Assembly (NCBI GenBank): GCA_946902985.2
Contig: OX336388.2
Location: forward strand, 225,826,467-225,890,466
Origin: Meconema thalassinum
Lineage: Eukaryota; Arthropoda; Insecta; Orthoptera; Tettigoniidae
Reading direction: 5' to 3'
DNA: 64,000 bases
Positions 22,188 through 32,149 of this stretch are shown here, piece by piece. Both the position numbers and the translations under genes were made by a program. The first letter of the stretch is position 1. The number at the start of each line of letters is the position of its first letter. A model generated the notes under the pieces. That model had not been told where the DNA came from and did not search any database. It worked only from the letters and a program-made list of their open reading frames with translations.

Positions 22188-22219
<32 letters not shown>

Positions 22220-22336
22220 GACTCACACACACACATACACACACACATACACACACACAGACAGACACACTTTTTTCGCCCTGTGTTGATCTCATAAGTC
22301 TACTTTCATTTTTTGCAAAAATCGAAAGTAGGCTAA
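20602..22336 (+). mobile_element. Tandem-modular Helentron-like element, family F2, copy 1
   Basis: The 5' stem-loop ATGTTC-AGCAAG-GAACAT is followed by TAGCCTACTT. The 3' end is CATAAGTCTACTTTCATT, then an A/T loop and CGAAAGTAGGCTAA. Inside are a degenerate minus-strand tRNA-like module (about 21405-21470), modules with 'gccgccat' and 'tatggcggcgatata', and a long (CA)n tract at 22141-22262. It is collinear with 25723-27829 over its right ~850 bp (21480 on). No coding capacity; the THTHTH-type frames are products of the microsatellite. Confidence 0.6.
20930..20961. other. Perfect 13-bp hairpin
   Basis: CACTGCCATCGTA, a 6-nt spacer ATGTAC, then the exact inverse TACGATGGCAGTG. It lies in the non-modular left part of the F2 element. 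The role is unknown. Confidence 0.7.
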
Positions 22337-22599
22337 AAAATAATAATAAAAGAGCCGAAAATAGTATGGATTCTGTCGGCATAGAAGCAAGGAAAATAAT
22401 GCTTTTTTCGCTCATACTGTAAAATAATGAATCCTCACCATTGCTGTGATCCCCATGATCACGGCGTTAGATAAAATAATAAAGCTTGTGGGGCATGCAA
22501 ATTCAGTATTTGTGCCAAAGTGCCTAAATGAAGGGAATGGAGAGGTCTGTCCGAAATTTCAAGTAGATAGTGTTACTCGTCTTGTTCCAAATAGTAAGT
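22337..22599. other. Unassigned spacer with a small dispersed repeat
   Basis: The block 'gcctaaatgaagggaatgga' near 22525 recurs near 24760 (gcctaaataaatggaatgga), so it is part of another degraded repeat. Nothing else was recognised. Confidence 0.4.
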
Positions 22600-22737
22600 T
22601 AGGTTGGTTGGTTGGTTCTTAAGTTTAAGGCCTGCGACAACACGGTCATGTAGCCCCGTGTACTTTGGGTGTGTGTAGAATCTGTCTGATAACCGGTGTT
22701 AATTGTGATGACTGTATTAGTGTGTGTTATCTGTTTT
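22600..22737 (+). repeat. Repeat with (GGTT)n end, copy 2
   Basis: Begins ggttggttggttc at 22606, then 'ctgcgacaacacggtcatgt', 'agaatctgtctgataaccgg' and 'tagtgtgtgttatctg'. It matches copies at 2990-3132, 27834-27962 and 36036-36178. Confidence 0.65.
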
Positions 22738-22752
22738 TTAATTTAAGTACTG

Positions 22753-23256
22753 TCGCCTCCGTAGCGTAGCGATCAGCATGGTTAGCTGCCGCCCCGGAGG
22801 TCCTGGGTTCGATTCCCGGCTCTGCCACGAAATTTGAAAAGTGGTATGAGGACTGGAACGGGTCCTACTCAGCCTCGGGTGGTCCAAATGAGTAGAGGGG
22901 GTTCGATTCCCACCTCAGCCATCCTCGAAGTGGTTTTCCGTGGTTTCCCACTTCGTCTTCGGGCAAATGCCGGGATGGTACCTTCTGTAGGGCCACGGCC
23001 GCCTCCTTCCCTCTTCCTAGCCTATCCATCCCAGTCTTCCATCCCTTCCCATCCCTCATGAGGCCCCGGTTCGCTTTGCAGGTGAGGTCACCTGGGCGAA
23101 GTGCTGATCACACCTCCCCAGTTGTATCCATCCTGACCAGATGTTCCCAGCTCCAGGACACTGCCCATAGAGGCGGTAGTGGTGAGTTCCCTCGCTGAGT
23201 CCGCGGGAACCACCAAACTAGAGGGTAAATTGACTAAATAAATAATAAAATAAAAT
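22753..23256 (+). mobile_element. SINE family S1, complete copy
   Basis: 504 bp with perfect 13-bp target duplications, aatttaagtactg at 22740-22752 and 23257-23269. A-box tagcgtagcgatcagca and B-box GGTTCGATTCCC lie in the first 75 bases. A GC-rich body and an A/T-rich tail (aaataaataataaaataaa) follow. It sits in the 3' tail of SINE S2. It supplies the empty target for the 10.9-kb LTR insertion. Confidence 0.92.
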
Positions 23257-23357
23257 AATTTAAGTACTGCAACTTAGAATTTTTCAAATACTACCTACTT
23301 TTGCCGCCAAGCGCCACCGTCAACGACTGCTAGGCCAAGTTCAGAACTTAGCTACTA

Positions 23358-24397
23358 CTGTCGACCAAAGTATTATGTCTACTAGAGTTTGAAGGTTGTT
23401 TCTGAAGTAACCAATAGACCTACATAAAATCCAATACCATCAACATTTTCGTCGTTCTATTTTACGTTAGTTCATGTAGGTTTGGATTTTTAAATTTATA
23501 TTTTAATATTTTATTGCAGTTGGAAAACAAAAAGTGCACGTTTTTAAGCGTGTTTCAACCATGCGTCACATTTAAGAATTATTATCTCAAAAACCCGTCA
23601 TCAGATCGAATCCAAATTTCAACACAATATACATTGGAATGTTGTATAACTGGTTTATTAATTTCATAATTTTGTGTGTCCAAGAAAAAAGTTGTTATCA
23701 TTGTTGTAAGGTAACTTTTTCACGGCTCGGGGTGGTTGGAAAATGTAGTTATTGGTTGCGTTGTAATCGATATACATCAAAACGTTATGCTGTATGACTG
23801 TGAAATACGTAAATTAATTCGCTTATTTTATATCGGTTTGAATTTGTACGAGGAAATAACACATGGTTCACTATTTAGCCGCTCCCGGAAAAGCTGTACA
23901 GCGTTGCGAAGATGGAGCCCATCACTTCCGAGCGAGACACGCCATGATGCGTGTGAGCACCATTTCGGCAACGCTGTACAGCTGTTCTCTGAGCGGCTAG
24001 CTGGTGAAACATGTGTTATTTCCCCGAGCCGAGAAAAAGTTACCTTACAAAAATGATAACAACTTTGGTTCTTGGACACACACAATTTTGAAATTAATAA
24101 ACCAGTTATACAACATTCCAATGTATATTGTGTTAAAATTTGTATTCGATCTGATGATGGGTTTTTGAGATAATAATTCTTAAATGTGACGCATGGTTGA
24201 AACACGCTTAAAAACGTTCACTTTTTGTTTTCCAACTGCGATAAAATATTAAAATATAAATTAAAAATTCCAAACCTACATGACCTAACGTAAAATAGAA
24301 CGACGAAAATGATGATGTTATTGTATTTTATGTAGGTCTACTGGTTACTTCACAAACAACCTTCAAACTCGAGTGCACATAATACTTTGGTCGACAG
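23358..24397. mobile_element. 1,040-bp fold-back element with TA duplication
   Basis: Ends are CTGTCGACCAAAGTATTATG and its inverse, flanked by TA (23356-23357 and 24398-24399). The two halves are reverse complements for most of their length; the left arm has ~115 bp extra near 23731-23850. The intact empty site is visible in the inverted S2 copy at 25563-25722 (…gtctagtagcta…). TA target and fold-back structure suggest a Tc1/mariner-related non-autonomous element. No transposase frame was recognised. Confidence 0.88.
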
Positions 24398-24690
24398 TAG
24401 ACGCCACCGCAGTCAGCTCTTGGCAACGAACGTAGGAACCTAAGAGCGTTGTTTACATTCTTAACCTATCCAATTTAGCTTCACACAGGTGCAATTAGTG
24501 GAAGGTTCTTTAACATGCCATACATCTATGACATGGGACCGCCGGCTTTACTTCCCCTCTGAAGGAAGGCATACTGAGGGATTTTTAACGCTCTTAAAAA
24601 CTCCGACGGCTTCGGCCGGGTTTGAACCCGCTATCTTGGGCATAGAAGCTCAGCATGCTACCGACTACGCCACCGAAGCCGCCCAAAAAA

Positions 24691-25562
24691 ATAGTAAGTA
24701 AGTAAGTAAAATTTGGTTCAGATCGGTGAAACGGTGTAGATTCATGTCAAAGGGCCTAAATAAATGGAATGGAGAGGGCTATTTAAAATTATTGTTGCCA
24801 AAAACCTTCCTTGGGGTGTGCAGTACAAACCTACAAAACTCAATGCAATCGGTTAAACGGTGTCGGAAACCATTAATCACGGACAGATATACATTTCCAT
24901 TTACAGTATAATAATATAAGATTAATTACTGTCTTGTATGCACCATACGCTAAATAAATGAATAAATAATAATATATTCAAATGAAGCAACAGCAAAAGA
25001 GATTTATCCTAATTATTTGGCACAAAGATCAGACCTCACAAGTTGTAAGATTTTGCCCGATAAATGACGAAGTATGAGAGCAAGAATTTTGTGGACAATT
25101 AACATCTTCCAGCGAGATAATTGCTCTCTGTTCTAATTGGCCTCCTACACTATGATACTTTGTTACCTAATTAGGAGAAGTGAACAATCTTTCAGAGAGA
25201 GATTGCATCGTCAAATAATTGTACATATTACCGTGAGAAGGAATTTATCTGGCATCATAGCGCTCCATGAGGGAGATAGTTCGCCTTACTTCCTATCACA
25301 TACAAGGTGTTCAAATCCTCCATATCTTGCAGCAATTTGAGTGAAGAAGGTTTGAAATAATACCAAGGGGGATTGTAGGTAATTTTCCAATTCGAATCTC
25401 TCAATGTATCTTCTTCTATGATACATTTTGAACCTTACCAAATTTCCAATGCATGCTTTCCAAATCAATTCTTCCAAAACCATGTTTCCTTATCTCCTCT
25501 CTGGATAGAGTGTACCCTTGTACATCAATAGATAATCTTAAATTATACCTAACTATAGAATG
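24691..25562. other. Unassigned AT-rich spacer
   Basis: No gene was seen. Near 24725-24790 there is a degraded relative of a repeat also present near 22525. The remainder has only short frames without recognisable motifs. Confidence 0.45.
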
Positions 25563-25722
25563 TAAACAACGCTCTTAGGTTCCCTACGTTCGTTGCCAAG
25601 AGCCGACTGCGGTGACGTCTAGTAGCTAAGTTCTGAACTTGGCCTAGTAGTCGTTGACGGTGGCGCTTGGCGGCAAAAGTAGGAACTATTTGAAAAATTC
25701 TAAGTTGAAGTACTTAAATTAA
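25563..25722 (+). mobile_element. SINE family S2, 5'-truncated plus copy
   Basis: It matches the inverse of 24400-24460 joined to 23257-23357, without either insertion found there. It ends at the S2 tail (gaagtacttaaattaa), where a modular element of family F2 begins. Confidence 0.75.
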
Positions 25723-25952
25723 ACAAGATGTTCAGTAAATAACATATAGCCTACTTTCTCCTAAATGTATGAGTATAGTTATAACTCGTTGTTATTATCA
25801 AAGAGTATAATAGAACTATTCTTTGTTGAAGACCTTAGAAACTATTTACCTCTACCAAACGCCACAACCTAGATAAAAACTGCTACCATCATTGAAGAAA
25901 GAAAGATAAGAAGTATCTAAAGAATGTTATGGATCTGCAGACATAATCGACC

Positions 25953-26170
25953 GGACTGGCGGCGTGGCTCAGCGGTAACGTTCTCGCTTGCTGGACCGTA
26001 TGTTTCAGGTTCGTATCCTGGCGCAGTCAGCACGCATTTGAGGGTGCACAAATGCGAGGGAGCCGTGTTAGTAGATTTACTGGCACGTTAAAGATCCCCT
26101 TCGGGACAAAATTCTGGCACCCCGGCGTCTCTAACAGCAACAGTAGTTAAAAGGGACGTAAAACAAATAA

Positions 26171-26261
<91 letters not shown>
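25953..26261 (+). mobile_element. tRNA-derived SINE, family S4, with (ATT)n tail
   Basis: A-box GTGGCTCAGCGGTAACG and B-box AGGTTCGTATCCTGG at tRNA spacing, then a ~110-bp body and a long (ATT)n tail (26171-26261). Flanking duplications are acataatcgacc (25941-25952) and acataatcggcc (26262-26273). The structure is that of a complete SINE insertion. Confidence 0.88.
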
Positions 26262-26263
<2 letters not shown>

Positions 26264-26949
26264 ATAATCGGCCTGACGCGGGCAACATCCAACTTTGAGT
26301 TGAGGCATGTCTTTACACGTCTGGCTGCGTATGACTTTCACAACCCTAATTGAATTAACAAATCTTTCCATGACCCTACAGAGACGTGTGTATACCAACT
26401 ATGTGGATATTTTCGATTGCTATTTGGCTGAAATAAAAATATTAATTAATATCCTGAACTAGCACCAACGGTAGAGTTCAGATACTATGTGAAATCGTTT
26501 TGTTCTTTACTTCAATTAACATTTTCAAATAACGCACAATAGGCTGTTACAAACCCTTTAAAATAAAAAGTAAAAATGTATCGTAGTATCATCTTGTCAT
26601 TCTTCAAATTCGATGCGCATAGAATGCCAATGGTATAGTAATCAATGGAGCCCCACGTAGACTAGTCGTGACATCTAGTGGTGAAATATCGAACAATATA
26701 ATCCTAACAGAGTGAGTGCATCTAGCGGCCAGAAGAAGAAACTTTTCAATAAAATCTGGAAGTTAATAAGTAGCGGCGCGCAGTTACCTCTTTGGCAGCT
26801 AGATGTCTCGAGTAAATCTGCTGGCGAATTATGTTTTAATTAAATATATATTTTACACCATAATATGCACAATATAACGCTTAATTTTAAAACATCTGAG
26901 TCATTACAAAACAATAAACATATAACATTTCAAGCAAAAAAAAAAAGCT

Positions 26950-27019
26950 CTGATCGGGTTTGAACCATAGGCATTTGAGCGATAGGCTAACGCTCTACCA
27001 CTGAGCTAATTGTGTCAAC
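26950..27019 (-). other. tRNA-like module inside F2 element
   Basis: On the minus strand TAGCTCAGTGGTAGAGCG (A-box) and GGTTCAAACCC (B-box) are at tRNA spacing, followed by a T-run terminator (12 T). The acceptor ends do not pair, so it is a tRNA pseudogene or SINE head. A more degraded module lies at the equivalent place of F2 copy 1 (21405-21470). Confidence 0.6.
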
Positions 27020-27833
27020 GATTATCGTTCTATATAAAATGACTTACATAGAACTTGTTAGCAAATAATGATTTATACTAAACGATTTCATCACTGGAGT
27101 ATATTATTTATATATAAAGCATTTCATACAAAGTTTATTTATTTTGTATCAGTACGCTATATTGCATGCAATACTCAAATTAGTGAAATGTAAGTCAGGC
27201 ACAAGATATCCGCTGCCATCTTGTCTTATTACTGAATCGGCTCACCTTTTTAAAATCACGTCTGCACTATAGTATTACAAAATAAACTTTTAATTTCGAA
27301 CGTGCCTCTTCCTTTAGAACAGTTAAAACGATTCTCGGCTCGATAATCGGAACTGGTGGGTCCCATGATATGGATCATAAAGTTTGCATAATTCGCACGG
27401 CCGCCATCCTGAAATGGTATGGCGGACGACCTAGTAGTTTGGTCACAAGACGCATCCTATACGAAGGTATGTTGTTACCAAATTTGGTAGAGATCGGATG
27501 ATTTGGTTAGTCGTTATTTGATTTTACGTTTTGAACGTTTGAGTGGCCGCCATTCAGTTTTAGTAAAGATGGCGGCGATATAAAACATGACACTGAGGTT
27601 TCCCTTGCTAGTGCTACCTTTGTACCAAATTTCGTTCAATTCGCATTCACCGTGTTCGAATTGATAGGGGGGACAGACATTCAGAGTACACACACTCACA
27701 CACACACAGACACACACACACACAGACTCACACACACACATACACACACACAGACAGACACACTTTTTTCGCCCTGTGTTGATCTCATAAGTCTACTTTC
27801 ATTTTTTGCAAAAATCGAACGTAGGCTAAAAAC

Positions 27834-27962
27834 AGATAACACACCCTAACACAGTCATCACAATTAACACCGGTTATCAGACAGATTCTACACACACCCA
27901 AAGTACACGGGGCTACATGACCGCGTTGTCGCAGCCCCTAAACTTAAGAACCAACCATTCCT
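27834..27962 (-). repeat. Repeat with (GGTT)n end, copy 3
   Basis: Inverse of the copies at 22600-22737 and 36036-36178; ends gaaccaacc. It directly follows the 3' hairpin of an F2 element. Confidence 0.65.
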
Positions 27963-28004
27963 AACTATCGTATTTCCAGAGAAATATAAATTATTTATTT
28001 AGGT

Positions 28005-28420
28005 ATTTCTTCTTCGTCGTCATTTGGGCCTGCTGTGGACCACGGGGCTCGTATCTCCTCGTCGCATTGTCTTTTCTCTTCTTCCAGTACTTTGTCATCA
28101 TCTGACTATGAGCCAGCTTTCTTTCCTCCGTTCATGGTGGTCTGCTGACTCCGGTGTTCTTCCTAGCTGACAGTGATACAGGAAAAACTCCCTGTCGGAT
28201 GGCTTGCCGGAATTGTTGGCGGTCCTGTATGGACTTAAGTGGGATCCCTAGGTGGTCTAAATCCGTCCTGACCGTCGAGATCCACTTGGTCCTAGAGGCC
28301 TTCCCTCTTCGTGCCACTGTGAAGATCTTACTGGTGAGCCGGCAAGGGATCATGCGGGTCAAGTGTCCATAGAAGGCCAGGCGCCTTTTTCTTATACAAG
28401 TCACAATGTCTTCTTGATGG
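28005..28420 (-). pseudogene. RTE-like LINE C-terminal fragment
   Basis: The minus strand encodes RRLAFYGHLTRM, an RTKWISTVRTDLDHLGI segment, and IQDRQQFRQAI. In a shifted frame (near 28140) it continues with SQMMTKYWKKRKDNATRRY. These are the usual end of RTE-type LINE proteins, after the RT domain. Endonuclease and RT palm are absent (5' truncation). The stop at 28132 before the shift shows it is dead. Confidence 0.75.
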
Positions 28421-28547
28421 CTGTAAAGCTCATCATTGTGCCGAATTCAGTAGGTTCCTCTTTTTATTTATTTATTTATTTATAAATTAATTTATTTATT
28501 TATAGCCTTTCACAGAATAAAGTTCCAATTACTGGAGACTTACCAAT
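28421..28547. repeat. (TTTA)n-rich tract
   Basis: TTTA units at about 28458-28505 (ttatttatttatttataaatt...), between two LINE fragments. Probably the tail of one of them. Confidence 0.6.
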
Positions 28548-28718
28548 AATCTTCTTCTTCCACTTAAGACGTCGTCTCCGAACGGCGGTTGACGATCCAT
28601 ACAGCTAGCTGTGATCTTGACATTGCTGCATGAAAGGCCTCTTCTGATGTGCAACAATGCCATCTTCGGATATCCTTCAGGCACGAGTTTCTTCGTCTTC
28701 CAATAGACCTATTCCCAT
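28548..28718 (-). pseudogene. LINE C-terminal fragment
   Basis: The minus strand reads GRRRNSCLKDIRRW, then an EEAFHAAMSRSQLAVWIV segment and a stop. It resembles the last residues of an RTE-like LINE protein (arginine-rich start, K-D/N-I-x-x-W). Very short and 5' truncated. Confidence 0.5.
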
Positions 28719-28756
28719 GAATTTTCCCTGCTGGATGCTCCGTCCCTCGACACTAG

Positions 28757-28792
28757 ACTGATCCTGATCCACCCCCAGTTCCGCCTTATATA
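28757..28792 (-). promoter_or_regulatory. TATA/Inr-like core promoter
   Basis: On the minus strand TATATAAG (28785-28792) is followed 33 nt later by TCAGT (28757-28761). It sits just downstream of an AATAAA signal (near 28875) belonging to the GC-rich ORF. Its element is not identified. Confidence 0.4.
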
Positions 28793-28997
28793 GCCCAAGG
28801 GCGAGAGGCGTGTACTAGGTGCAGCACGGGCGCAGCCTGCGTCGAGCGAAGATACTGGCCCAAAGCCGAAGCTTTATTGCTCAAAATTTACATAAATACA
28901 TACAAAAAATATATAGTAACACTTCAAAGAAAACCATAAAATGCACATATTATCACCCTTCACCACCTTCACTCGTTAGTCCATTCTATAGGCATAG

Positions 28998-29429
28998 TCA
29001 TTCGAAGTCATCTGGACTGGGCGCCCATCTGGTAGGAGGACGTAAGAATTTCCAGATCGGGCTGCCTTTCACTTTCCGTGTGGTCCGTCGTGATGCCTTC
29101 CGCGGTGTCTTCGGTACCGGTACCGGGGGAAACGGAGGCACTCGTCCCCTTGCCGGTTTCTTCTTTCTTCTCTTCGCTGATGCAGGTTCCTTGACGCGCT
29201 TCGGGCTAGGAAGAGGGGAGCCCCGGGCGTCGTCCGCTCCTTCCGTTACTGGGTAGGTGCTGGTGTTGCCGCTGCCCGACCCATCGCCGCCCCGCGTGGT
29301 CCGCGTCCTCTTCCTCCTCTGCCGCGGGAGACCGCTGCCGGACGGGGAGTTGGCTGTAGATGGAAGGCTTCGGGGAGGGTGATGAGCTCGTCCCCGGTGC
29401 CTTGGTCTAGCTGCAGTGCTTGGCCCCAT
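28998..29429 (-). CDS. Uncharacterised basic, Pro/Arg-rich ORF in a GC-rich island (partial)
   Basis: A minus-strand ORF of 143 codons from the first ATG; the frame stays open ~30 codons further upstream. It is rich in Arg, Lys, Pro and Ser (KRRKKKPARGRVPPFPP, KTPRKASRRTTRKVKG) and ends WAPSPDDFE. An AATAAA follows ~120 bp downstream. The local GC content is far above the flanks. An overlapping frame (29246-29542) reads LLYLALTRGWGQALQLDQ and may be part of the same protein before a frameshift. I do not recognise the family. It may be the nucleocapsid-like or ORF1-like end of a retroelement, or a composition artefact. Confidence 0.25.
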   Translation of the reverse strand: MGPSTAARPRHRGRAHHPPRSLPSTANSPSGSGLPRQRRKRTRTTRGGDGSGSGNTSTYPVTEGADDARGSPLPSPKRVKEPASAKRRKKKPARGRVPPFPPVPVPKTPRKASRRTTRKVKGSPIWKFLRPPTRWAPSPDDFE

Positions 29430-29542
29430 CCTCGAGTTAAGGCCAAATACAGTAGGTTTGCTCTGTTGAACGCGTACTTTCTTTGGATTATTATTATTAG
29501 TTGTAGTAGCTGGTATTTTTTACCTCTCATAACGTGTCCCAA

Positions 29543-30180
29543 GACCGTGTTATATAAAGCAGTAGTTCTCTTTGCTTTTCCATCCGACGAAGGACCTCGT
29601 TATTTCAAACTTTCAGTATCCATGATATACGTAGGATACATCTGTACATATACATTTCAAATGCCTCAATTCGTGTTCCATTTGATACGCACTGCTTCGT
29701 GAAAGTGCTAGTTTGAATTTATTCCTCGACTTATAAATTACATTTGGCTTATCAAAGTCCAAGTATTTCGTTTCAACATATAAGCGTACCTTGACTAACT
29801 TGAGTTGTATTGGGGAATGCATTGCCCGTTTGGATGGCTATTTCCACGGAGCTAGCCAACAGGTGGAAATCCTCTGTCTTGTTCGAGGTTAGTTGATTTT
29901 TGCCATTTATAGAGAAGTTTGTGCAGTGTTTGACCATCTAGAAGCGACATACTGAAGGCAACAAATGGGATTCAGCAGAATTCTCTCCAGGGTTGGATGC
30001 CTTCCTATTTTTGAAATGTTATGCGCTGTTCCGTATCATTATACCTGGCTGCAAGCAACATCCCATAGCTCTCAGCAGCGACGTCCGATACAGTCCATTA
30101 AGGTAGATTTACATTAACTTTTAATCTTTTTATTTTATGTTTCTTCTATTTTTTTGCACGTTCATTTATTTACATTCTAA
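29543..30180. other. Unassigned spacer
   Basis: No repeat partner or motif recognised; several short frames without features. Confidence 0.45.
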
Positions 30181-30830
30181 TATTTTATAATTTTAAATGA
30201 TCTTGTCGACTTCGTCGTTACGCTGGGGTCTGGCGTTACGTTACGGTGACGGGACGAAATGTACCCAGATGCACTGAGGTGTGTGACGTCATAGTACCGC
30301 TTGGTGCATGTGTTCCCCGACAATCTCTACTTCGCTAGTATAAGACAAAATTCCCCGATTCTTGGATGTCACGGGTAATCTCGAGAACCACTGGATGGAT
30401 TTTGATGCGGTTTTCACCATTCTGTAAAGGGTATCTAGAGGAAAGATTCTGTAGAAAATAATTTATGTATGATCAAAGGAAGCCAAGCAGTAACGATTTC
30501 AGTGAAAAAGTCGAAAACAAACTTGGCGACCGTGCGCTTCTTAAGCTTACGCTGGGCAAACCGTTAAAAATATCAATATACTATGAGCGTAAGAATTGGT
30601 CAGCATGAAAAGTTGTACAAAAAGGTCCGCGAGAGCATATCTCTATCTTCAATACATCGCCCACTATAAGTATTTTTAGACTGGATGGAAGGGGCACGGC
30701 CCCGCACGCTCTCGTGAGCGTGACGGTATCCCGCGCGCTTGACCTTGCTTTGCCCTTGGTTTGCACTTGCCGTTCGCGAGTAATTTGAAACAAGATAAGC
30801 AAGATAATTATTATGCAGATAATTGTCTAA

Positions 30831-31484
30831 TTCCTATAGCATGAATCGAATTTTCACGTCACGTCTAATATATCAGGAAAACAAGATCCACCTATACATG
30901 ACCCTAGTACGACCTGTTTTAATGTATGGTTGTGAAACGTGGGCGACTCCAAGAACTTTTGAAGAACGTATATGTGCATTTGAAAGAAAAATGCTGCGGA
31001 AAATCTATGGCCCAAAATACTGCCCAGAAACTGACAGTTGGGAAAGACGGAGTAAAGAGGAGTTATATCGACGTTATAAAAAGGCAGACATCAGTAGAGA
31101 GATAGAGAGAAGACGATTACAATGGTTAGGACACATTATCAGAGCAGAAGGTACTCTCCCGAACCGTGTGTTCAATTATCAGCCAACGGGAAAACGTCCA
31201 GGAGGTCGACCAAGAACGAGATGGAAAGATCGAGTTATGTTGGCACTGAACCAGGTAGATCCAGATGCAAGTATGGAAGATGCCAGGGATAGAAATCGTT
31301 GGTCTAATATATGCCACAATTATTTGAGAAGCTGAAATCATTCTTCCTGTTATGAAGTACAATGTTATAGCCTATATTATGTTATGCTTGCTATTTATAT
31401 TGTAATCAAGAATTGTATACCCTTGTTTTTCTGCTATGGGTCTTAATGGCCTGTCACATGCAATAAATGATGATGATGATGATG
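30831..31484 (+). mobile_element. 5'-truncated RTE-like LINE with target duplication
   Basis: A 654-bp insertion flanked by exact 10-bp duplications (aattgtctaa at 30821-30830 and 31485-31494). It ends in a (GAT)n tail (31467-31484), characteristic of RTE-type LINEs. It interrupts repeat R, whose empty site is visible at 41641-41660. Confidence 0.92.
30841..31335 (+). pseudogene. RTE-like LINE ORF, C-terminal part
   Basis: An open frame to the TGA at 31333-31335. It shows VRPVLMYGCETWATPRTFEE, then AFERKMLRKIYGP, ERRRLQWLGHIIRAEG and KRPGGRPRTRWKDRV. These follow the RT palm in RTE/BovB-type proteins. The frame is intact, but the endonuclease and catalytic palm (YxDD) are absent because the copy is 5' truncated. 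Upstream of about 30870 the frame belongs to flanking repeat sequence. Confidence 0.85.
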
Positions 31485-31784
31485 AATTGTCTAACATGTC
31501 AAGAGTCTTTGGCTTCGAGCGAAGCGAGAAGCCTCCAACCTTTCTAGCATTTTTCAGCATTTGTAGCATTTAAAATGGTACTAAGTCTAGTCTTTCAGAC
31601 TGACTGTCACTTTTTAGTAAGGATATCCATTTTCTATTTGTTCTTCTTGACATAGTTTTTTAAGATGCTTTCTATTTAATCTACGCTGACGAGGGTATCA
31701 TTGTATACCAACACATGTACGTTTTAATTTAATTATTCAACTTCTTAGTGTTTGACAAGGTGGATTTTATTATTGGAGATAAGA

Positions 31785-32045
31785 ATTTGGGTCCAAAGTT
31801 CAACTTTCACACCCGTAAAGGAGAACAGAGAAAATGTAGCAATGGGTCATTCTGATTCTCAGTGGTAAGCTGAGGTCTGATCGTATGAAGAATTTTTTAA
31901 TGTTGATGAATTGTTTCCGGGCCTGTTCAATTCTAGATTTTATCTCTCTCTTAGCGTCACATTGACTGTCCAAAATAGTGCCTAATTATTTGAAGGAGGA
32001 TACTTGCTCAACTGCTTTTCCTTTAGTTGTGAGGTTTATTTGGAT
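31785..32045 (-). pseudogene. LINE RT-region fragment
   Basis: On the minus strand QINLTTKGKAVEQVSSFK, a stop, then LGTILDSQCDAKREIKSRIE, ARKQFINIKKFF and IFSVLLYGCES. This is the post-palm segment of RTE-like LINEs (V-x-x-F-K-Y-L-G and LLYGCE motifs). Two stops show it is dead. It directly joins the AT-rich satellite. Confidence 0.7.
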
Positions 32046-32149
32046 GTTTCAATATTACACAGCATGCATAAAATTACATATTTAATATCACATAGCACAT
32101 ACAATAATACTGTAATACAGTGCAATGATCATGTTAATAACTAGATAAT

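Larger units (their letters stand above)
22740..24690 (-). mobile_element. SINE family S2, minus-strand copy with two insertions
   Basis: The tRNA-like head is at about 24600-24685 (B-box GGTTCAAACCC, A-box GGCGTAGTCGGTAGCATG on the minus strand). The body runs left through 24400, then 23357-23257, to the tail 'aagtactt'. SINE S1 is inserted in the tail (22753-23256) and a fold-back element in the body (23358-24397). The copy at 25563-25722 is the uninterrupted version of the body. Non-coding. Confidence 0.85.
25723..27829 (+). mobile_element. Tandem-modular Helentron-like element, family F2, copy 2
   Basis: 5' stem-loop ATGTTC-AGTAAA-TAACAT and TAGCCTACTTTC; 3' hairpin CATAAGTCTACTTTCATT...ATCGAACGTAGGCTAA. 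SINE S4 is inserted at 25953-26261. Like copy 1, it holds a minus-strand tRNA-like module (26950-27015), GCCGCCAT/ATGGCGGC motifs and a (CA)n tract (27690-27752) just before the 3' hairpin. The first ~1 kb is less similar to copy 1 than the rest. Non-coding. Confidence 0.6.
30181..31616. repeat. Unclassified repeat R, copy A, split by a LINE
   Basis: Two parts (30181-30830 and 31495-31616) match 41041-41765 end to end; 35406-35703 is a partial copy. It begins 'ttttaaatgatcttgtcgac' and ends 'gtctttcagactgactgtca'. No TIRs, LTRs or coding frame. Internal hairpin sequence CTTCGAGCGAAG lies near 31515. The class is unknown. Confidence 0.75.

Noticed and set aside
22050..22415. Frames encoding His/Thr or Val/Cys runs
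   Set aside because: They are translations of the (CA)n microsatellite; same at 27514-27849 and 39679-39873.
26088..26398. Poly-Asn and poly-Ile frames
   Set aside because: Products of the (ATT)n tail of SINE S4.
26950..27019. tRNA gene on the minus strand
   Set aside because: Good internal boxes and T-run, but 5' and 3' acceptor ends are not complementary; treated as a tRNA-like module.
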